Assembly (NCBI RefSeq): GCF_013240295.1
Contig: NZ_JABETK010000002.1
Span: 1,240,001 to 1,304,000 of the forward strand
Direction of reading: 5' to 3'
Source: Neoaquamicrobium sediminum
GTDB taxonomy: Bacteria; Pseudomonadota; Alphaproteobacteria; Rhizobiales; Rhizobiaceae
Length of the DNA stretch: 64,000 nucleotides
A model generated the notes under the pieces. That model saw only the letters and a program-made list of their open reading frames with translations. It had not been told where the DNA came from and did no database searches. Shown in pieces: positions 28,757-36,819 of the stretch; position 1 is the first letter of the stretch; each line of letters begins with the position of its first letter. The position numbers and the translations under genes are program-made.

Positions 28757-29629
28757 TCAGTCTGCCAGAGCGTCGCCGTAGAGAGCGGCCGAAAGGTCGC
28801 GCACGGCAGCCGCAGTGCGCGGACCGAAGCCGAGCAGATAGGCACCGTCCATCCGCACCACCCTGCCGGTCTTCGCCGCAGGCGTTGCAGCGATCGCCGG
28901 GTGGCTGAGCAGGTCGTTCGCCTGGGTCTCGTGGTCGCCACCGCGATCCATGGCCAGGATCACGTCGGGTGCCGCTTCGATGACCGCCTCGTCTGTAAGC
29001 TGCTTGTAGCCCTCATACTCCGTGACTGCATTGACGCCACCGGCCATGCTGATGATGCCGTCCGCAGCCGAGTTGGTTCCGGAAGCAAGAATGCGCCCGC
29101 CCTGCAGCGAAAGCACGAACAGCACCTTCTTGCGTTCCGCGATGTCCGCGGTGGCCTGCTCGGCGGCTTTAAGGTCGGCGTCGGTCTCGGCAGTCAGCGC
29201 CGCGGCCTTGTCCTCGACATCGAGAACGTCGCCGACGATGCGGATCTTCTCCAGGATACCTTCGCGATCGTACCGATCGGGCACGGTGACCATCGGAATG
29301 CTGGCCTTTTCGAGCACCTCGACCGCCTCGGGCGGGCCGCTGCCCTCGAGCGCGATGATGAGGCTCGGATCGACGGAAATGACGCCTTCCGGGGAAAGCT
29401 GGCGTATGTATCCGACATCGGGCAGTTCCAGCGCCGCCTCGGGGAAGACGCTGGTCGTATCCCGCGCGATCAGGCGCTCTTCCTCACCGAGGGCATAGAT
29501 GATTTCCGTGACGGACCCGCCGATGGCAACGATCCGCGAGGCATCGTAGTCCTGGGCTCGCAGCGGCGAGCCAAGCATCGCCAAGGCGACGCCGAGAGCA
29601 GCCGCGCCCGCAAGTCTTCTCAATTTCAT
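28757..29629 (-). CDS. hmuT: Periplasmic haem-binding protein HmuT
   Basis: A 290-residue class III binding protein carrying haem across the periplasm to HmuUV. The signal peptide is MKLRRLAGAAALGVALAML with cleavage near LRA-QD. The mature protein begins RIVAIGGSVTEIIYALGEE, includes GYIRQLSPEGVISVDPSLII with a Tyr at the expected haem-ligand loop, and has the long backbone helix typical of BtuF-like receptors. The true start is ATG 29629 with GGAGAA upstream. It is 11 bases after the hmuS stop. Confidence 0.93.
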   Translation of the reverse strand: MKLRRLAGAAALGVALAMLGSPLRAQDYDASRIVAIGGSVTEIIYALGEEERLIARDTTSVFPEAALELPDVGYIRQLSPEGVISVDPSLIIALEGSGPPEAVEVLEKASIPMVTVPDRYDREGILEKIRIVGDVLDVEDKAAALTAETDADLKAAEQATADIAERKKVLFVLSLQGGRILASGTNSAADGIISMAGGVNAVTEYEGYKQLTDEAVIEAAPDVILAMDRGGDHETQANDLLSHPAIAATPAAKTGRVVRMDGAYLLGFGPRTAAAVRDLSAALYGDALAD

Positions 29630-29640
29630 GGTATTTCTCC

Positions 29641-30696
29641 TCAGGCGGCCGTACGCTGCGGCAGGCGCGGCAGATTTTCCGCGATCATCCGCCAGTCGTC
29701 GCGCTCGGTCCTGCCCTCGCTTCGCTTGCCGAAGAACTGGATGATCATCTCGCCGTCGGCGCCATAGGCTTCGACCGAGGTGACGTGGCCGTCCTTGGTC
29801 GGCTTCCGGACGCCCCAAAGCTCGTGCACGTGATCGGCCCGCAAATGCAGATGGAAGGTCTCGTCGAGCACGTTGATCCACGGCCCCATCGTCTTGATGT
29901 TCGCCACCGGACCGGAGTGGATCTGGATGCATCCGTGATTGCCCACGAAGCACATGATCGGGATTTCCTCCTGCGCGGCATGTAGGAACATGGCGTTGAG
30001 AGCATCCCCGTCCAACCGCCAGGCATAGTCCTCGCCGATCATGTCCAGCGCCTGCCGGCGATTGAGCTTCAGCGAACGCAGCATGCCGAAGAACTGGTGC
30101 ACGTCTGTCATCGTGCTCCAGCGCTCGCGCAGCTCGTCGGAGCTGCCGGCCTCGCTCTCGTCGAAGCCGGTCTTTTCGACCGGCATCGTCTCGATCGCCT
30201 GCGACTGGTCCGAAGAGATCAACCGGGACACAAGCTCTTCATAGGCGGCCACGTTTGACGCAGGCCGCAGATGAATCTTGTGGACGGCATCACCGGCCTT
30301 GTCGAAGAATTGAAGGCTGCGACGCACGGCCTCACCGTCGTTTTTCTCCACCGCGAAGCCATGCGCCCATGCATCGGGAAAGATGCGGAGGTCGATGTCG
30401 GCGCCTAGCAGCATCATTGCCCGCTGACCGGGGACGACCTTGTCGTAGACGCCGATCTTCTCGTGCACCGCGCTCTCGTTGCGGGTGAGCGCCATCACCT
30501 CTCCGAGAGCTTCGAGACCCAGCAGCACCTCGCTTACACGTGGCTCGATACGCCGGACGCCTTCGCCGACATGCGCGGCCACAAGATCCGCTTCGGAGAC
30601 ACCAAGCTGGGTGGCGAGGTCACGTTCGCGCATCTTCGGATTTTCGGCGCGCGCGAGACGAATCGCTTCCGGGCTGGGTTTGGCTTCAGCACTCAT
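29641..30696 (-). CDS. hmuS: Haem-handling/degrading factor HmuS (HemS/ChuS family)
   Basis: A 351-residue cytoplasmic protein that binds incoming haem and assists its transfer or breakdown. It has the duplicated HemS fold: repeats near 40-160 and 200-340, with GADIDLRIFPDAWAHGFAVE in the first half and FVGNHGCIQIHSGPVANIK in the second. A His in the second half is the usual haem ligand. The start is ATG 30696, with AGGTGA before it. It lies directly downstream of hmuP on the minus strand. Confidence 0.93.
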   Translation of the reverse strand: MSAEAKPSPEAIRLARAENPKMRERDLATQLGVSEADLVAAHVGEGVRRIEPRVSEVLLGLEALGEVMALTRNESAVHEKIGVYDKVVPGQRAMMLLGADIDLRIFPDAWAHGFAVEKNDGEAVRRSLQFFDKAGDAVHKIHLRPASNVAAYEELVSRLISSDQSQAIETMPVEKTGFDESEAGSSDELRERWSTMTDVHQFFGMLRSLKLNRRQALDMIGEDYAWRLDGDALNAMFLHAAQEEIPIMCFVGNHGCIQIHSGPVANIKTMGPWINVLDETFHLHLRADHVHELWGVRKPTKDGHVTSVEAYGADGEMIIQFFGKRSEGRTERDDWRMIAENLPRLPQRTAA

Positions 30697-30713
30697 GTTT
30701 TCACCTGATGTCT

Positions 30714-30946
30714 TCACTTGTTGAGGATGAGCTTGCCCTGCCGCGTGATCTTGAGCCGGTACATGGAGCCTTCGTGCTCGATGCCGATCTCGTGCGTGCC
30801 GCGGAACAGCGACTCACTGGTGACGATCCGCGCGGCCCTGTCGAAGGGGCGCGGCCGAACTTCGTGAGCGCCTTCGGTGGCGGAAGATCTGCGGAAGGAG
30901 GGGTGATTGAAGGGGTGTAGCTGTTCACGATACCGTTCCTTTTCAC
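30714..30946 (-). CDS. hmuP: HmuP/HemP family haem uptake protein (one frameshift)
   Basis: A small protein of about 77 residues, in other rhizobia a co-activator or regulator needed for hmuR expression. The conserved C-terminal block reads RIVTSESLFRGTHEIGIEH, then YRLKITRQGKLILNK. The frame breaks at the G4 run 30846-30849: one missing base separates the variable N-terminus (NSYTPSITPP, ending TKFGRAP) from FDRAARIVTSESL. The start is GTG 30946 with a weak ribosome binding site. It is the first gene of the hmuPSTUV unit and is divergent from hmuR across the RirA-type box. Without repair the conserved part would be missed entirely. Confidence 0.85.
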
Positions 30947-31004
30947 TGTCCGGGCTCGCGGGTGCTGGCTAGGGGGCGACTTCGCAAAAGCGCGATTGAA
31001 TTCT

Positions 31005-31019
31005 TGACACTAATTATCA
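31005..31019. promoter_or_regulatory. Iron-responsive operator (IRO box, TGA-N9-TCA) between hmuP and hmuR
   Basis: TGACACTAATTATCA exactly fits the TGA-N9-TCA consensus reported for RirA-controlled promoters. It overlaps TTGACA (31004-31009), a plausible -35 element for hmuR. The site lies in the 196-base spacer between the divergent hmuPSTUV and hmuR operons, so one box could control both. rirA itself is encoded 4.2 kb away in the same window. Confidence 0.8.
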
Positions 31020-31142
31020 GCTTTAATAGGGAGTGCAATACCGGAGTGAAAAGGTCAACATTTTTGACGAACCGGCGGCATTGAGGAAGCAAGCGAGCCA
31101 GTGAGCCAGCCAGTGGAATCTCACGAAATCAGGAGACTTGAG

Positions 31143-33200
31143 ATGGGGTTGGTGGCTCACAAGACGACCGTTCTGCTTGGCGGAGCGGCGATGGCCATGG
31201 TGCTGGGGGTGTTTCAGGCAGGCGCGCAGGATTCAGCAATCGCGGAGGCAACGACGAACACTGCAGAGAAGCAGGGACGCGTGACCCTTCTCCAGCGCCT
31301 CGTTGTCGGCGCCGGCGCCGAAAAGGTGGCGATCGACACGCCTCAGGCCGTTACGGTGGTCAATCAGGAAGACATAGACCAGGCCCAGCCGGAAACGGTC
31401 GGCGAGCTGCTGCGCAGGGTTCCCGGCGTCAACATGTCCGGTTCGGACAAGCTGCTTGGCCAGTCGATCAACATCCGCGGTATCGGCGGTCCGGCCACGG
31501 CCGGCGACGAAGGCCGCATCATCGTCAATATCGACGGTGTGTCGAAGTTCTACGAGCAGTACCGCATGGGCGGCCTGTTCACCGACATGGAGCTCTACAA
31601 GCAGGTGGAAGTGCTCCGCGGTCCCGCCTCCTCGACCCTGTACGGTTCGGGTGCATTGGGCGGCGTCGTCAACTTCACGACCAAGGACGCCTCCGACTTC
31701 ATCGCCGACGGCCAGAACGGCGCGTTGCGCCTGAAGACCAGCTACGATTCCAATTCGACCGGCCTGCTGGGCTCGGCGATCTTCGCGCAGCGCGTCAACG
31801 AGAACTTCGAGTTCCTTGCGGCGGGCAACTACCGCTATGCCGAGAACTACACCTCGGGCAACGGGCATGAAGTGCTGGGATCCGAGATTTCGGCGCCGTC
31901 GGGCCTGGTGAAGGGTACCTTCCGCTTCGGCGATAACAACGAGCAGACGCTGCGCGCTTCCTACCAGCATTGGACGACCACGCTGGACCAGGAATACAAC
32001 CAGACCGGCGAGGAAGTCGGGTTCGGCCTCGTGGACCGCAAGGTCACCGACAAGACCGCGATCATCGCTTACGAGAATCCGGCAACCGACAACCGCTGGA
32101 TCGACCTCAAGGTGCAGGCTTCGTTCTCCGACACGGTCAACGATCAGTCGGAGGCTGCCATCCCGTCGCTGAACCGCACCTTCGGCTACAAGACCTACCA
32201 GTTCTCGATCGACAACACTTTCGACTTCAGCGGCGAGAACTACGAGAATTACCTGACGGTCGGTTCGCAATCCAACTTTCAGGAGCGCACGACCCTCAAG
32301 AGCACGTCGGGAACCCATCCCCAGGGGACCCGCGTCGCAACCGGCGTCTTCGCTCAGAACGAGTTCATCTGGGATGACCGCCTGACGCTCATTACCGGCG
32401 CGCGACTGGACTGGCAGGAACTGGAGCCGACCGACATCATTGGCGCGACCAAGAAGACCCACACGGCCTTCTCGCCCAAGATCGCCGCGCACTACAAGTT
32501 CAACGACGCCTTCGCGGTATTTGGATCGGTCGCCCATACCGAACGCGTTCCGACCATCGACGAGGTGTTCGACAGCGGCGCGCTGACATCCGACCTCAGG
32601 AAGGAGAAGTCGCTCAACTACGAGATCGGAACGGCCTTCTCCTTCTACGACACTTTCCAGGGTGGTGACGCGCTGCAGCTCAAGTTGACGGGTTTCTACA
32701 ACGACATCACAGACCTGATCACCGATCATGGCAATGGCGTCACCCCTCGCTACGACAATATTGGCGAGGCGCGCATCTACGGCGCCGAAATCGAGGCGGC
32801 ATACGATTCGGAATATTTCTTCGGCAGCGCCTCCTATTCGCATGTCATCGGCAAGGACATCACCAACAGCACATGGCTGAACACCGTCGCGCCTCATGAG
32901 TTCGCGTTCACACTCGGTGGCCGGCTGCCGGAACATGGTCTCAGCTTCGGCTGGACCAGTCGGATTGTCGCGGCCCAGAAGCGCGTCTCCAGCATCCCCT
33001 TCATGCGGGAGGCGACCGATGCCTTTTCGACCCATGATATTTTCGTTACATGGAAGCCGCAGGAAGGCCCGCTGGAAGGCTGGGATGCCAATTTCCGTGT
33101 CGATAACGTCTTCAACGAGCAATATCGCGAGTTCCTCTCCGGCACACCGGGCAAGGGCCGCACGTTCAAGGTATCGCTGGCGAAACAGATCGGATGGTAG
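31143..33200 (+). CDS. hmuR: TonB-dependent haem/haemoglobin receptor HmuR
   Basis: A 685-residue outer-membrane receptor importing haem with energy from ExbBD-TonB. The N-terminal signal sequence (TTVLLGGAAMAMVLGVFQAGA) is followed by the plug domain with TPQAVTVVNQEDI, VGELLRRVPGVNMSG, INIRGIGG, and VEVLRGPASSTLYGSGALGGVVNF. A 22-strand barrel ends with Trp (QIGW). The start is ATG 31143 (AGGAGA at 31131-31136) rather than the upstream in-frame GTG 31101. The FRAP motif of many haem receptors reads HTERVPTIDEVF here, so the haem ligands may differ. First gene of the hmuR-exbBD-tonB-hmuQ operon. Confidence 0.92.
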   Translation: MGLVAHKTTVLLGGAAMAMVLGVFQAGAQDSAIAEATTNTAEKQGRVTLLQRLVVGAGAEKVAIDTPQAVTVVNQEDIDQAQPETVGELLRRVPGVNMSGSDKLLGQSINIRGIGGPATAGDEGRIIVNIDGVSKFYEQYRMGGLFTDMELYKQVEVLRGPASSTLYGSGALGGVVNFTTKDASDFIADGQNGALRLKTSYDSNSTGLLGSAIFAQRVNENFEFLAAGNYRYAENYTSGNGHEVLGSEISAPSGLVKGTFRFGDNNEQTLRASYQHWTTTLDQEYNQTGEEVGFGLVDRKVTDKTAIIAYENPATDNRWIDLKVQASFSDTVNDQSEAAIPSLNRTFGYKTYQFSIDNTFDFSGENYENYLTVGSQSNFQERTTLKSTSGTHPQGTRVATGVFAQNEFIWDDRLTLITGARLDWQELEPTDIIGATKKTHTAFSPKIAAHYKFNDAFAVFGSVAHTERVPTIDEVFDSGALTSDLRKEKSLNYEIGTAFSFYDTFQGGDALQLKLTGFYNDITDLITDHGNGVTPRYDNIGEARIYGAEIEAAYDSEYFFGSASYSHVIGKDITNSTWLNTVAPHEFAFTLGGRLPEHGLSFGWTSRIVAAQKRVSSIPFMREATDAFSTHDIFVTWKPQEGPLEGWDANFRVDNVFNEQYREFLSGTPGKGRTFKVSLAKQIGW

Positions 33201-33202
33201 TT

Positions 33203-33652
33203 ATGCAATTCAAAAGCGTGGGCCGTATTCTGACCTCGGCCCTGCTCGCCTCCGCCCCGGTTTTCGGGGCGGCAGCGCAGGAGGCGGAGGGATCATCCCC
33301 CGCCCCAGTGCTGTCGGTTGAACTCAATGCGCTGCAGGCGACCGACAAGGGTTGCCGGTTCACGTTCGTGGTCGCAAACCAGCTTGGAGGCGCGCTCGAG
33401 AGCGCTGCCTTCGAACTGGTGCTCTTCGACAAGGAAGGCATGGTCAGCCGGTTGACCATCGTCGACTTCAAGGACCTGCCCGACGGCAAGACCAAGGTCC
33501 GCCAGTTCGACTTCTCCGGCGTGGACTGTTCCTCGCTGGGGCGCGTGCTGGTGAACGACGCCACGGAATGCAAGGGCAGCGGCATCGACGCCCGAGCCTG
33601 CATCCAGAACCTGAAAACGGAAACACGGACCGATACCGCGTTCGGCATCTAA
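33203..33652 (+). CDS. Small secreted protein of unknown function in the haem uptake operon
   Basis: A 149-residue predicted periplasmic protein. The signal peptide ends near [11 protein letters not shown]. The mature part has a beta-rich look ([28 protein letters not shown] split over about 50-78). Four cysteines occur in the second part, including VDCSS, ECKGS and RACIQ, which suggests two disulfides. The first start, ATG 33194, overlaps the end of hmuR; ATG 33203 also fits. It lies between hmuR and exbB, so it probably assists haem uptake or TonB energising. The function is not known to me, although similar genes seem to occur at this place in related loci. Confidence 0.65.
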   Translation: MQFKSVGRILTSALLASAPVFGAAAQEAEGSSPAPVLSVELNALQATDKGCRFTFVVANQLGGALESAAFELVLFDKEGMVSRLTIVDFKDLPDGKTKVRQFDFSGVDCSSLGRVLVNDATECKGSGIDARACIQNLKTETRTDTAFGI

Positions 33653-33671
33653 CCTTCGGCTTGCACCTGTG

Positions 33672-34592
33672 ATGATCCTATCTTCCCTCGCCCGCTCCCT
33701 CGCGATCCTGCTGGTCTCGACGCTGGTCGCCGTGGCGCCCGTGTCAGGCGCGTTCGCTCAATCGGGCGACACCCCAGTTGCGGAGCCGGCGCAGGCGCCG
33801 GAAACCGGCACGCCGGTTGTCGAACCCGCTGCGGAGCCAACCGGCGACGCGGTGCAAGGCACGCAAATCTCCACCCTGCCGCATGATCTTTCGCCCTGGG
33901 GCATGTTCATGGCCGCGGACTGGGTGGTCAAGGCCGTCATGATAGGGCTGGCCTTCGCGTCGCTGGTGACGTGGACCGTATGGCTTGCCAAGTCGCTCGA
34001 GCTCGCGGCCGCCAAGCGTCGCGTCTCCCAGGCACTGGAGCGCATCATCGCGGCCAAGAGCCTCGAGGAGGCCGGGCTGGCGATGGAGGGCGTGGGCAGC
34101 AGCCCCGCGACGTTGCTTGTGCGCGCGGCGGGTCATGAAGCAGCCCTTTCCGGACCGCAGCACGACGGCAATGCAGCCGGCCTCAAAGAGCGCGTCGCGT
34201 CGCATCTCGGCCGCATCGAGGCGCAGGCAGCCCGTCGCATGACGCGCGGCACCGGCGTTCTCGCAACCATCGGCTCCACCGCGCCCTTCGTCGGCCTGTT
34301 CGGCACAGTCTGGGGCATCATGAATGCCTTCATCGGCATCTCGCAGGCGCAGACAACCAACCTCGCGGTCGTTGCACCCGGTATCGCCGAGGCGCTGCTG
34401 GCGACTGCGCTGGGCCTGGTCGCAGCCATCCCCGCCGTCGTCATCTACAACGTGTTCGCGCGCGCCATTGCAGGATACAGGCTGCTGCTGGCCGACGCGT
34501 CGGCTGCCGTGGAACGCCTTGTCAGCCGCGACATCGATCGCCGTGCGCTCACGGGCGGGCATGGCGCGGCTCGCGCGCAGGCTGCTGAGTAA
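33672..34592 (+). CDS. exbB: ExbB proton-channel protein of the TonB system
   Basis: A 306-residue inner-membrane protein (MotA/TolQ/ExbB family) that with ExbD converts the proton gradient into TonB motion. It has a signal-like N-terminus, then a periplasmic Pro/Ala/Glu-rich linker (about 30-70). The first TM helix is near 85-105 ([17 protein letters not shown]). The MotA/TolQ core is [26 protein letters not shown] near 195-220, with the last helix [20 protein letters not shown]. The long N-terminal extension is typical of rhizobial ExbB. Start ATG 33672 (a GTG directly precedes it). It lies 14 bases before exbD. Confidence 0.92.
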   Translation: MILSSLARSLAILLVSTLVAVAPVSGAFAQSGDTPVAEPAQAPETGTPVVEPAAEPTGDAVQGTQISTLPHDLSPWGMFMAADWVVKAVMIGLAFASLVTWTVWLAKSLELAAAKRRVSQALERIIAAKSLEEAGLAMEGVGSSPATLLVRAAGHEAALSGPQHDGNAAGLKERVASHLGRIEAQAARRMTRGTGVLATIGSTAPFVGLFGTVWGIMNAFIGISQAQTTNLAVVAPGIAEALLATALGLVAAIPAVVIYNVFARAIAGYRLLLADASAAVERLVSRDIDRRALTGGHGAARAQAAE

Positions 34593-34606
34593 AGCGGAGC
34601 AGGACG

Positions 34607-35079
34607 ATGGCCGGCAGCCTCAACAGAAATACCGAGAGCGACGATCTCGTCGAAAGTCACGAGATCAACGTCACTCCCTTCATCGACGTGATGCTGGTGC
34701 TGCTCATCATCTTCATGGTGGCCGCCCCCTGGCGACCGTCGACATCAATGTCGACCTTCCGGCCTCGAACGCGCAGGCGCAACCGCGCCCCGACGAACCG
34801 CTCTACGTGACGGTACAGGAAGACCTTACCGTCTCGGTCGGCGAGGATGCGGTAACACACGAGCAACTCGCCGCCGCGCTCGAGCGCAGCACCGAAGGCG
34901 ACAAGCAGGCGCGCGTGTTCCTGCGCGCCGACAAGGCGGTTGCCTATGGCGACCTGATGACCGTGATGAACCTGGTGCGGATGGCGGGCTACACCAAGAT
35001 CGCGCTGGTGGGCCTCGACGCCGCACCCGGCGGTGCCGCGGCGACCGCCGTCGAACCGTCAGGTGAAGCGCAGCCATGA
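34607..35079 (+). CDS. exbD: ExbD protein of the TonB system (one frameshift)
   Basis: About 157 residues after repair. The N-terminal cytoplasmic [20 protein letters not shown] contains the membrane helix with the essential Asp. A periplasmic domain ([13 protein letters not shown], then [36 protein letters not shown]) completes the fold. The frame breaks at the C5 run 34725-34729, right after MVAAP; one more C restores it. The stop at 35077-35079 overlaps the tonB start (ATGA). Read literally, only a 67-residue fragment would be made, which would abolish TonB energising and is unlikely in a functional haem locus. Confidence 0.9.
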
Positions 35080-36182
35080 GTCCTCGCCCCGACATAGCCT
35101 GGTCGCGGCAGCTCGCCCGCACCACGCCGGGCCAGGTCGTTCTATGGACACTGGCGGCGCTCGTGATGCTGACTGCCCATGCCACGGCGGCATGGTGGGT
35201 CATGCGCGAGCCGCCCCCGGAACCCATTCAGATCGCCGGTTCGACGGCGATCGAGGTCGATCTTGCAGCACTCGGTTTTTCAGAGGCCGAGATGCGCGCC
35301 GCCGGCGAAGCAATCGAGACGGCGGAGCCCGTCGAGCCGACGCAAGCAGAAGCCGTCCCGACCGATGCGGTGGAAGTCGACGAAGCAGAGCCGGTCGAGA
35401 CCGCGCGTCCGGTCGAAACCACGCCGGTGGAACGAACCGAACCTGTGGAAGACACGCCGCCCCAGCAAACAACGGAAGTGGAGCAGCAGCAACCGGTTCG
35501 CGCGGAAGCCGCGCCCTCGCCTGCTGCCCGACTGGCGGAAGCGCAATCCGAGGTGGAGATCGCGGCGCTGCCGCCGACGCAGCGTGAAACCACGGTCGAC
35601 GTCCTCACCGCCAGCCCGGTCGAGGTGGAGACCGTCGAACCCGTCGAAGACAACGAGCAAGTCGCGGCCCTGATGCGCGCGCCGCTGCCGACGCCCCGTC
35701 CCGACTACACGCCGCCTGCCCCGCGCGTCGAACGCCAGCGCACGGAACAGCCAAGGCGGGAAAAGCCGACGCAGCAGGCCAAACGCCCGGCCGCCGGTTC
35801 TCAGGGCAACGCCCAGGCCAACACCAACAAGGGTACCGAACGAGGTTCGGCTCAGGGTCGAGCGGCCAGCGATTCTGCCGGCAACCAGCGTCGTTCGGCA
35901 GAGGGCAACGCGGCCGTGTCCAACTATCCGGGCCAGGTGCGAAGGAAGCTGGGGCGCGCCGTGCGGTATCGTGGGCGCGAGCGAGGTGAAGTGCTTGTCA
36001 GCTTCACCGTCAGCCGAACCGGCAGCGTGAGCGGCGTGCGCATCGCGCGTAGTTCCGGGTCGCCGAAGCTGGACAAGGCCGCACTCGACACGGTTCACCG
36101 CGCCGCCCCCTTCCCGCCGATTCCGGACGCCGCAGGTCGGGCCAGCTGGCCATTCGACCTGCCGCTGTCCTTTACCCGCTGA
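35076..36182 (+). CDS. tonB: Energy transducer TonB
   Basis: A 368-residue protein spanning the periplasm from the inner membrane to outer-membrane receptors. The N-terminal helix (about 20-42, VVLWTLAALVMLTAHATAAWW) carries a His-containing stretch. A long Glu/Pro/Val/Thr-rich spacer (about 85-215) has repeated EPVE-like units, and a Gln/Arg/Asn-rich part follows. The C-terminal TonB domain (about 285-368) has NYPGQVRRKLGRAVRY, GEVLVSFTVSRTGSV and PKLDKAALDTVHRAAPFPPIP. It overlaps exbD by four bases and is followed by the small ORF and hmuQ. Confidence 0.92.
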   Translation: MSPRPDIAWSRQLARTTPGQVVLWTLAALVMLTAHATAAWWVMREPPPEPIQIAGSTAIEVDLAALGFSEAEMRAAGEAIETAEPVEPTQAEAVPTDAVEVDEAEPVETARPVETTPVERTEPVEDTPPQQTTEVEQQQPVRAEAAPSPAARLAEAQSEVEIAALPPTQRETTVDVLTASPVEVETVEPVEDNEQVAALMRAPLPTPRPDYTPPAPRVERQRTEQPRREKPTQQAKRPAAGSQGNAQANTNKGTERGSAQGRAASDSAGNQRRSAEGNAAVSNYPGQVRRKLGRAVRYRGRERGEVLVSFTVSRTGSVSGVRIARSSGSPKLDKAALDTVHRAAPFPPIPDAAGRASWPFDLPLSFTR

Positions 36183-36191
36183 GATTGGACG

Positions 36192-36494
36192 ATGATCGGC
36201 TTCCTCAAACTTGACCGGCTCGCCGCAGCGCGCGGCGACGGGTTGCATCCCAGGTTGCTTGAACTGATCGAGCAGCGGGCGCTGACCGTCGAGGGCGACC
36301 CGAACGTGGTCGAGCTTCACACCGTTCGCGACTGCGCGTTCACCCAGGCCGGGCCAGGACCGACACCCGCGAGACCGGCATTCCTGCCCGGCAACGTAAT
36401 CGACTTCACACCGCGCCGGCAGGCTGCTGCGGCCGCGCAAAAAAGACTTCGAACAGCTAGCCGGCAATCCGGCCATCATGAAAGGAAGGACGTT
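36192..36494 (+). CDS. Unidentified ORF in frame upstream of hmuQ
   Basis: The frame opens at ATG 36192, nine bases after tonB, and runs without stop into hmuQ. The 101 residues before the hmuQ ATG (MIGFLKLDRLAAARGDGLHP, then VVELHTVRDCAFTQAG, GNVIDFTPRRQAAAAAQ) look protein-like, but I cannot assign them. One possibility is a real N-terminal extension of HmuQ. Another is a separate small protein that ends before hmuQ: adding one A to the A6 run near 36439-36444 would give a stop (TAG) just after it. The second fits the missing-base pattern of this window and the strong separate ribosome binding site of hmuQ. Confidence 0.4.
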
Positions 36495-36809
36495 ATGTAC
36501 ATCGCCATGAACCGCTTCAAGGTGAAGAACGGCTCGGAAGAGGATTTCGAGACCATCTGGAAGAACCGCGACTCCAAGCTCAACGAGATGAAGGGTTTCC
36601 GCGAGTTCCACCTGCTGCGCGGTCCGGCGAACGAGGAAGAAGGCTATACGCTGTTTGCCTCGCACACCGTCTGGGAAAGCTATGACGACTTCCAGGCCTG
36701 GACGAAGTCGCAGAACTTCCGCGACGCGCACCGCAACGCCGGCGACCATAAGCCCGTTTATTTCGGCCACCCTCAGTTCGAGGGTTTTTCGGTCGTGGAG
36801 GGGGCATAG
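36495..36809 (+). CDS. hmuQ: Haem-degrading monooxygenase HmuQ (IsdG-like, ABM fold)
   Basis: A 104-residue antibiotic-biosynthesis-monooxygenase-fold protein, like Bradyrhizobium HmuQ, which opens haem to release iron. It begins YIAMNRFKVKNGSEEDFE and has GFREFHLLRGP, YTLFASHTVWESYDDFQAW (Trp and His lining the haem pocket) and AGDHKPVYFGHPQFEGF. The start is ATG 36495, preceded by a strong AAGGAAGGA at 36482-36490. The upstream in-frame ORF could extend it but is probably separate. It is last in the hmuR operon, so import and degradation are co-expressed. Confidence 0.88.
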   Translation: MYIAMNRFKVKNGSEEDFETIWKNRDSKLNEMKGFREFHLLRGPANEEEGYTLFASHTVWESYDDFQAWTKSQNFRDAHRNAGDHKPVYFGHPQFEGFSVVEGA

Positions 36810-36816
36810 CCCCCTC
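36798..36816. terminator. GC-rich hairpin between convergent hmuQ and putA
   Basis: GAGGGGGC-ATA-GCCCCCTC forms an 8-bp stem with a 3-base loop, overlapping the last codons of hmuQ; the putA stop is four bases beyond. No T-run follows on either strand, so it is at best a weak or Rho-assisted bidirectional terminator. Confidence 0.45.
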
Positions 36817-36819
36817 TCC

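Noticed and set aside
30999..31030. A complete sigma-70 -35/-10 promoter for hmuR
   Set aside because: TTGACA is clear, but no -10 element lies at 16-18 bases; AT-rich TTTAATA is too close. Only the operator is reported.
31233..33122. A 629-codon open frame opposite hmuR
   Set aside because: Antisense shadow of the receptor gene; low-complexity composition with no domain.
35300..35660. A repeat array in tonB (EPVE/PVET-like units) considered as a DNA repeat or CRISPR-like structure
   Set aside because: The units are irregular, in frame and typical of the TonB periplasmic spacer. There are no conserved direct repeats with spacers.
35280..36770. A 496-codon open frame opposite tonB and hmuQ, with Phe/Arg-rich low complexity
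   Set aside because: It reflects the reverse complement of the Glu/Pro/Val repeats of TonB and is not a gene.
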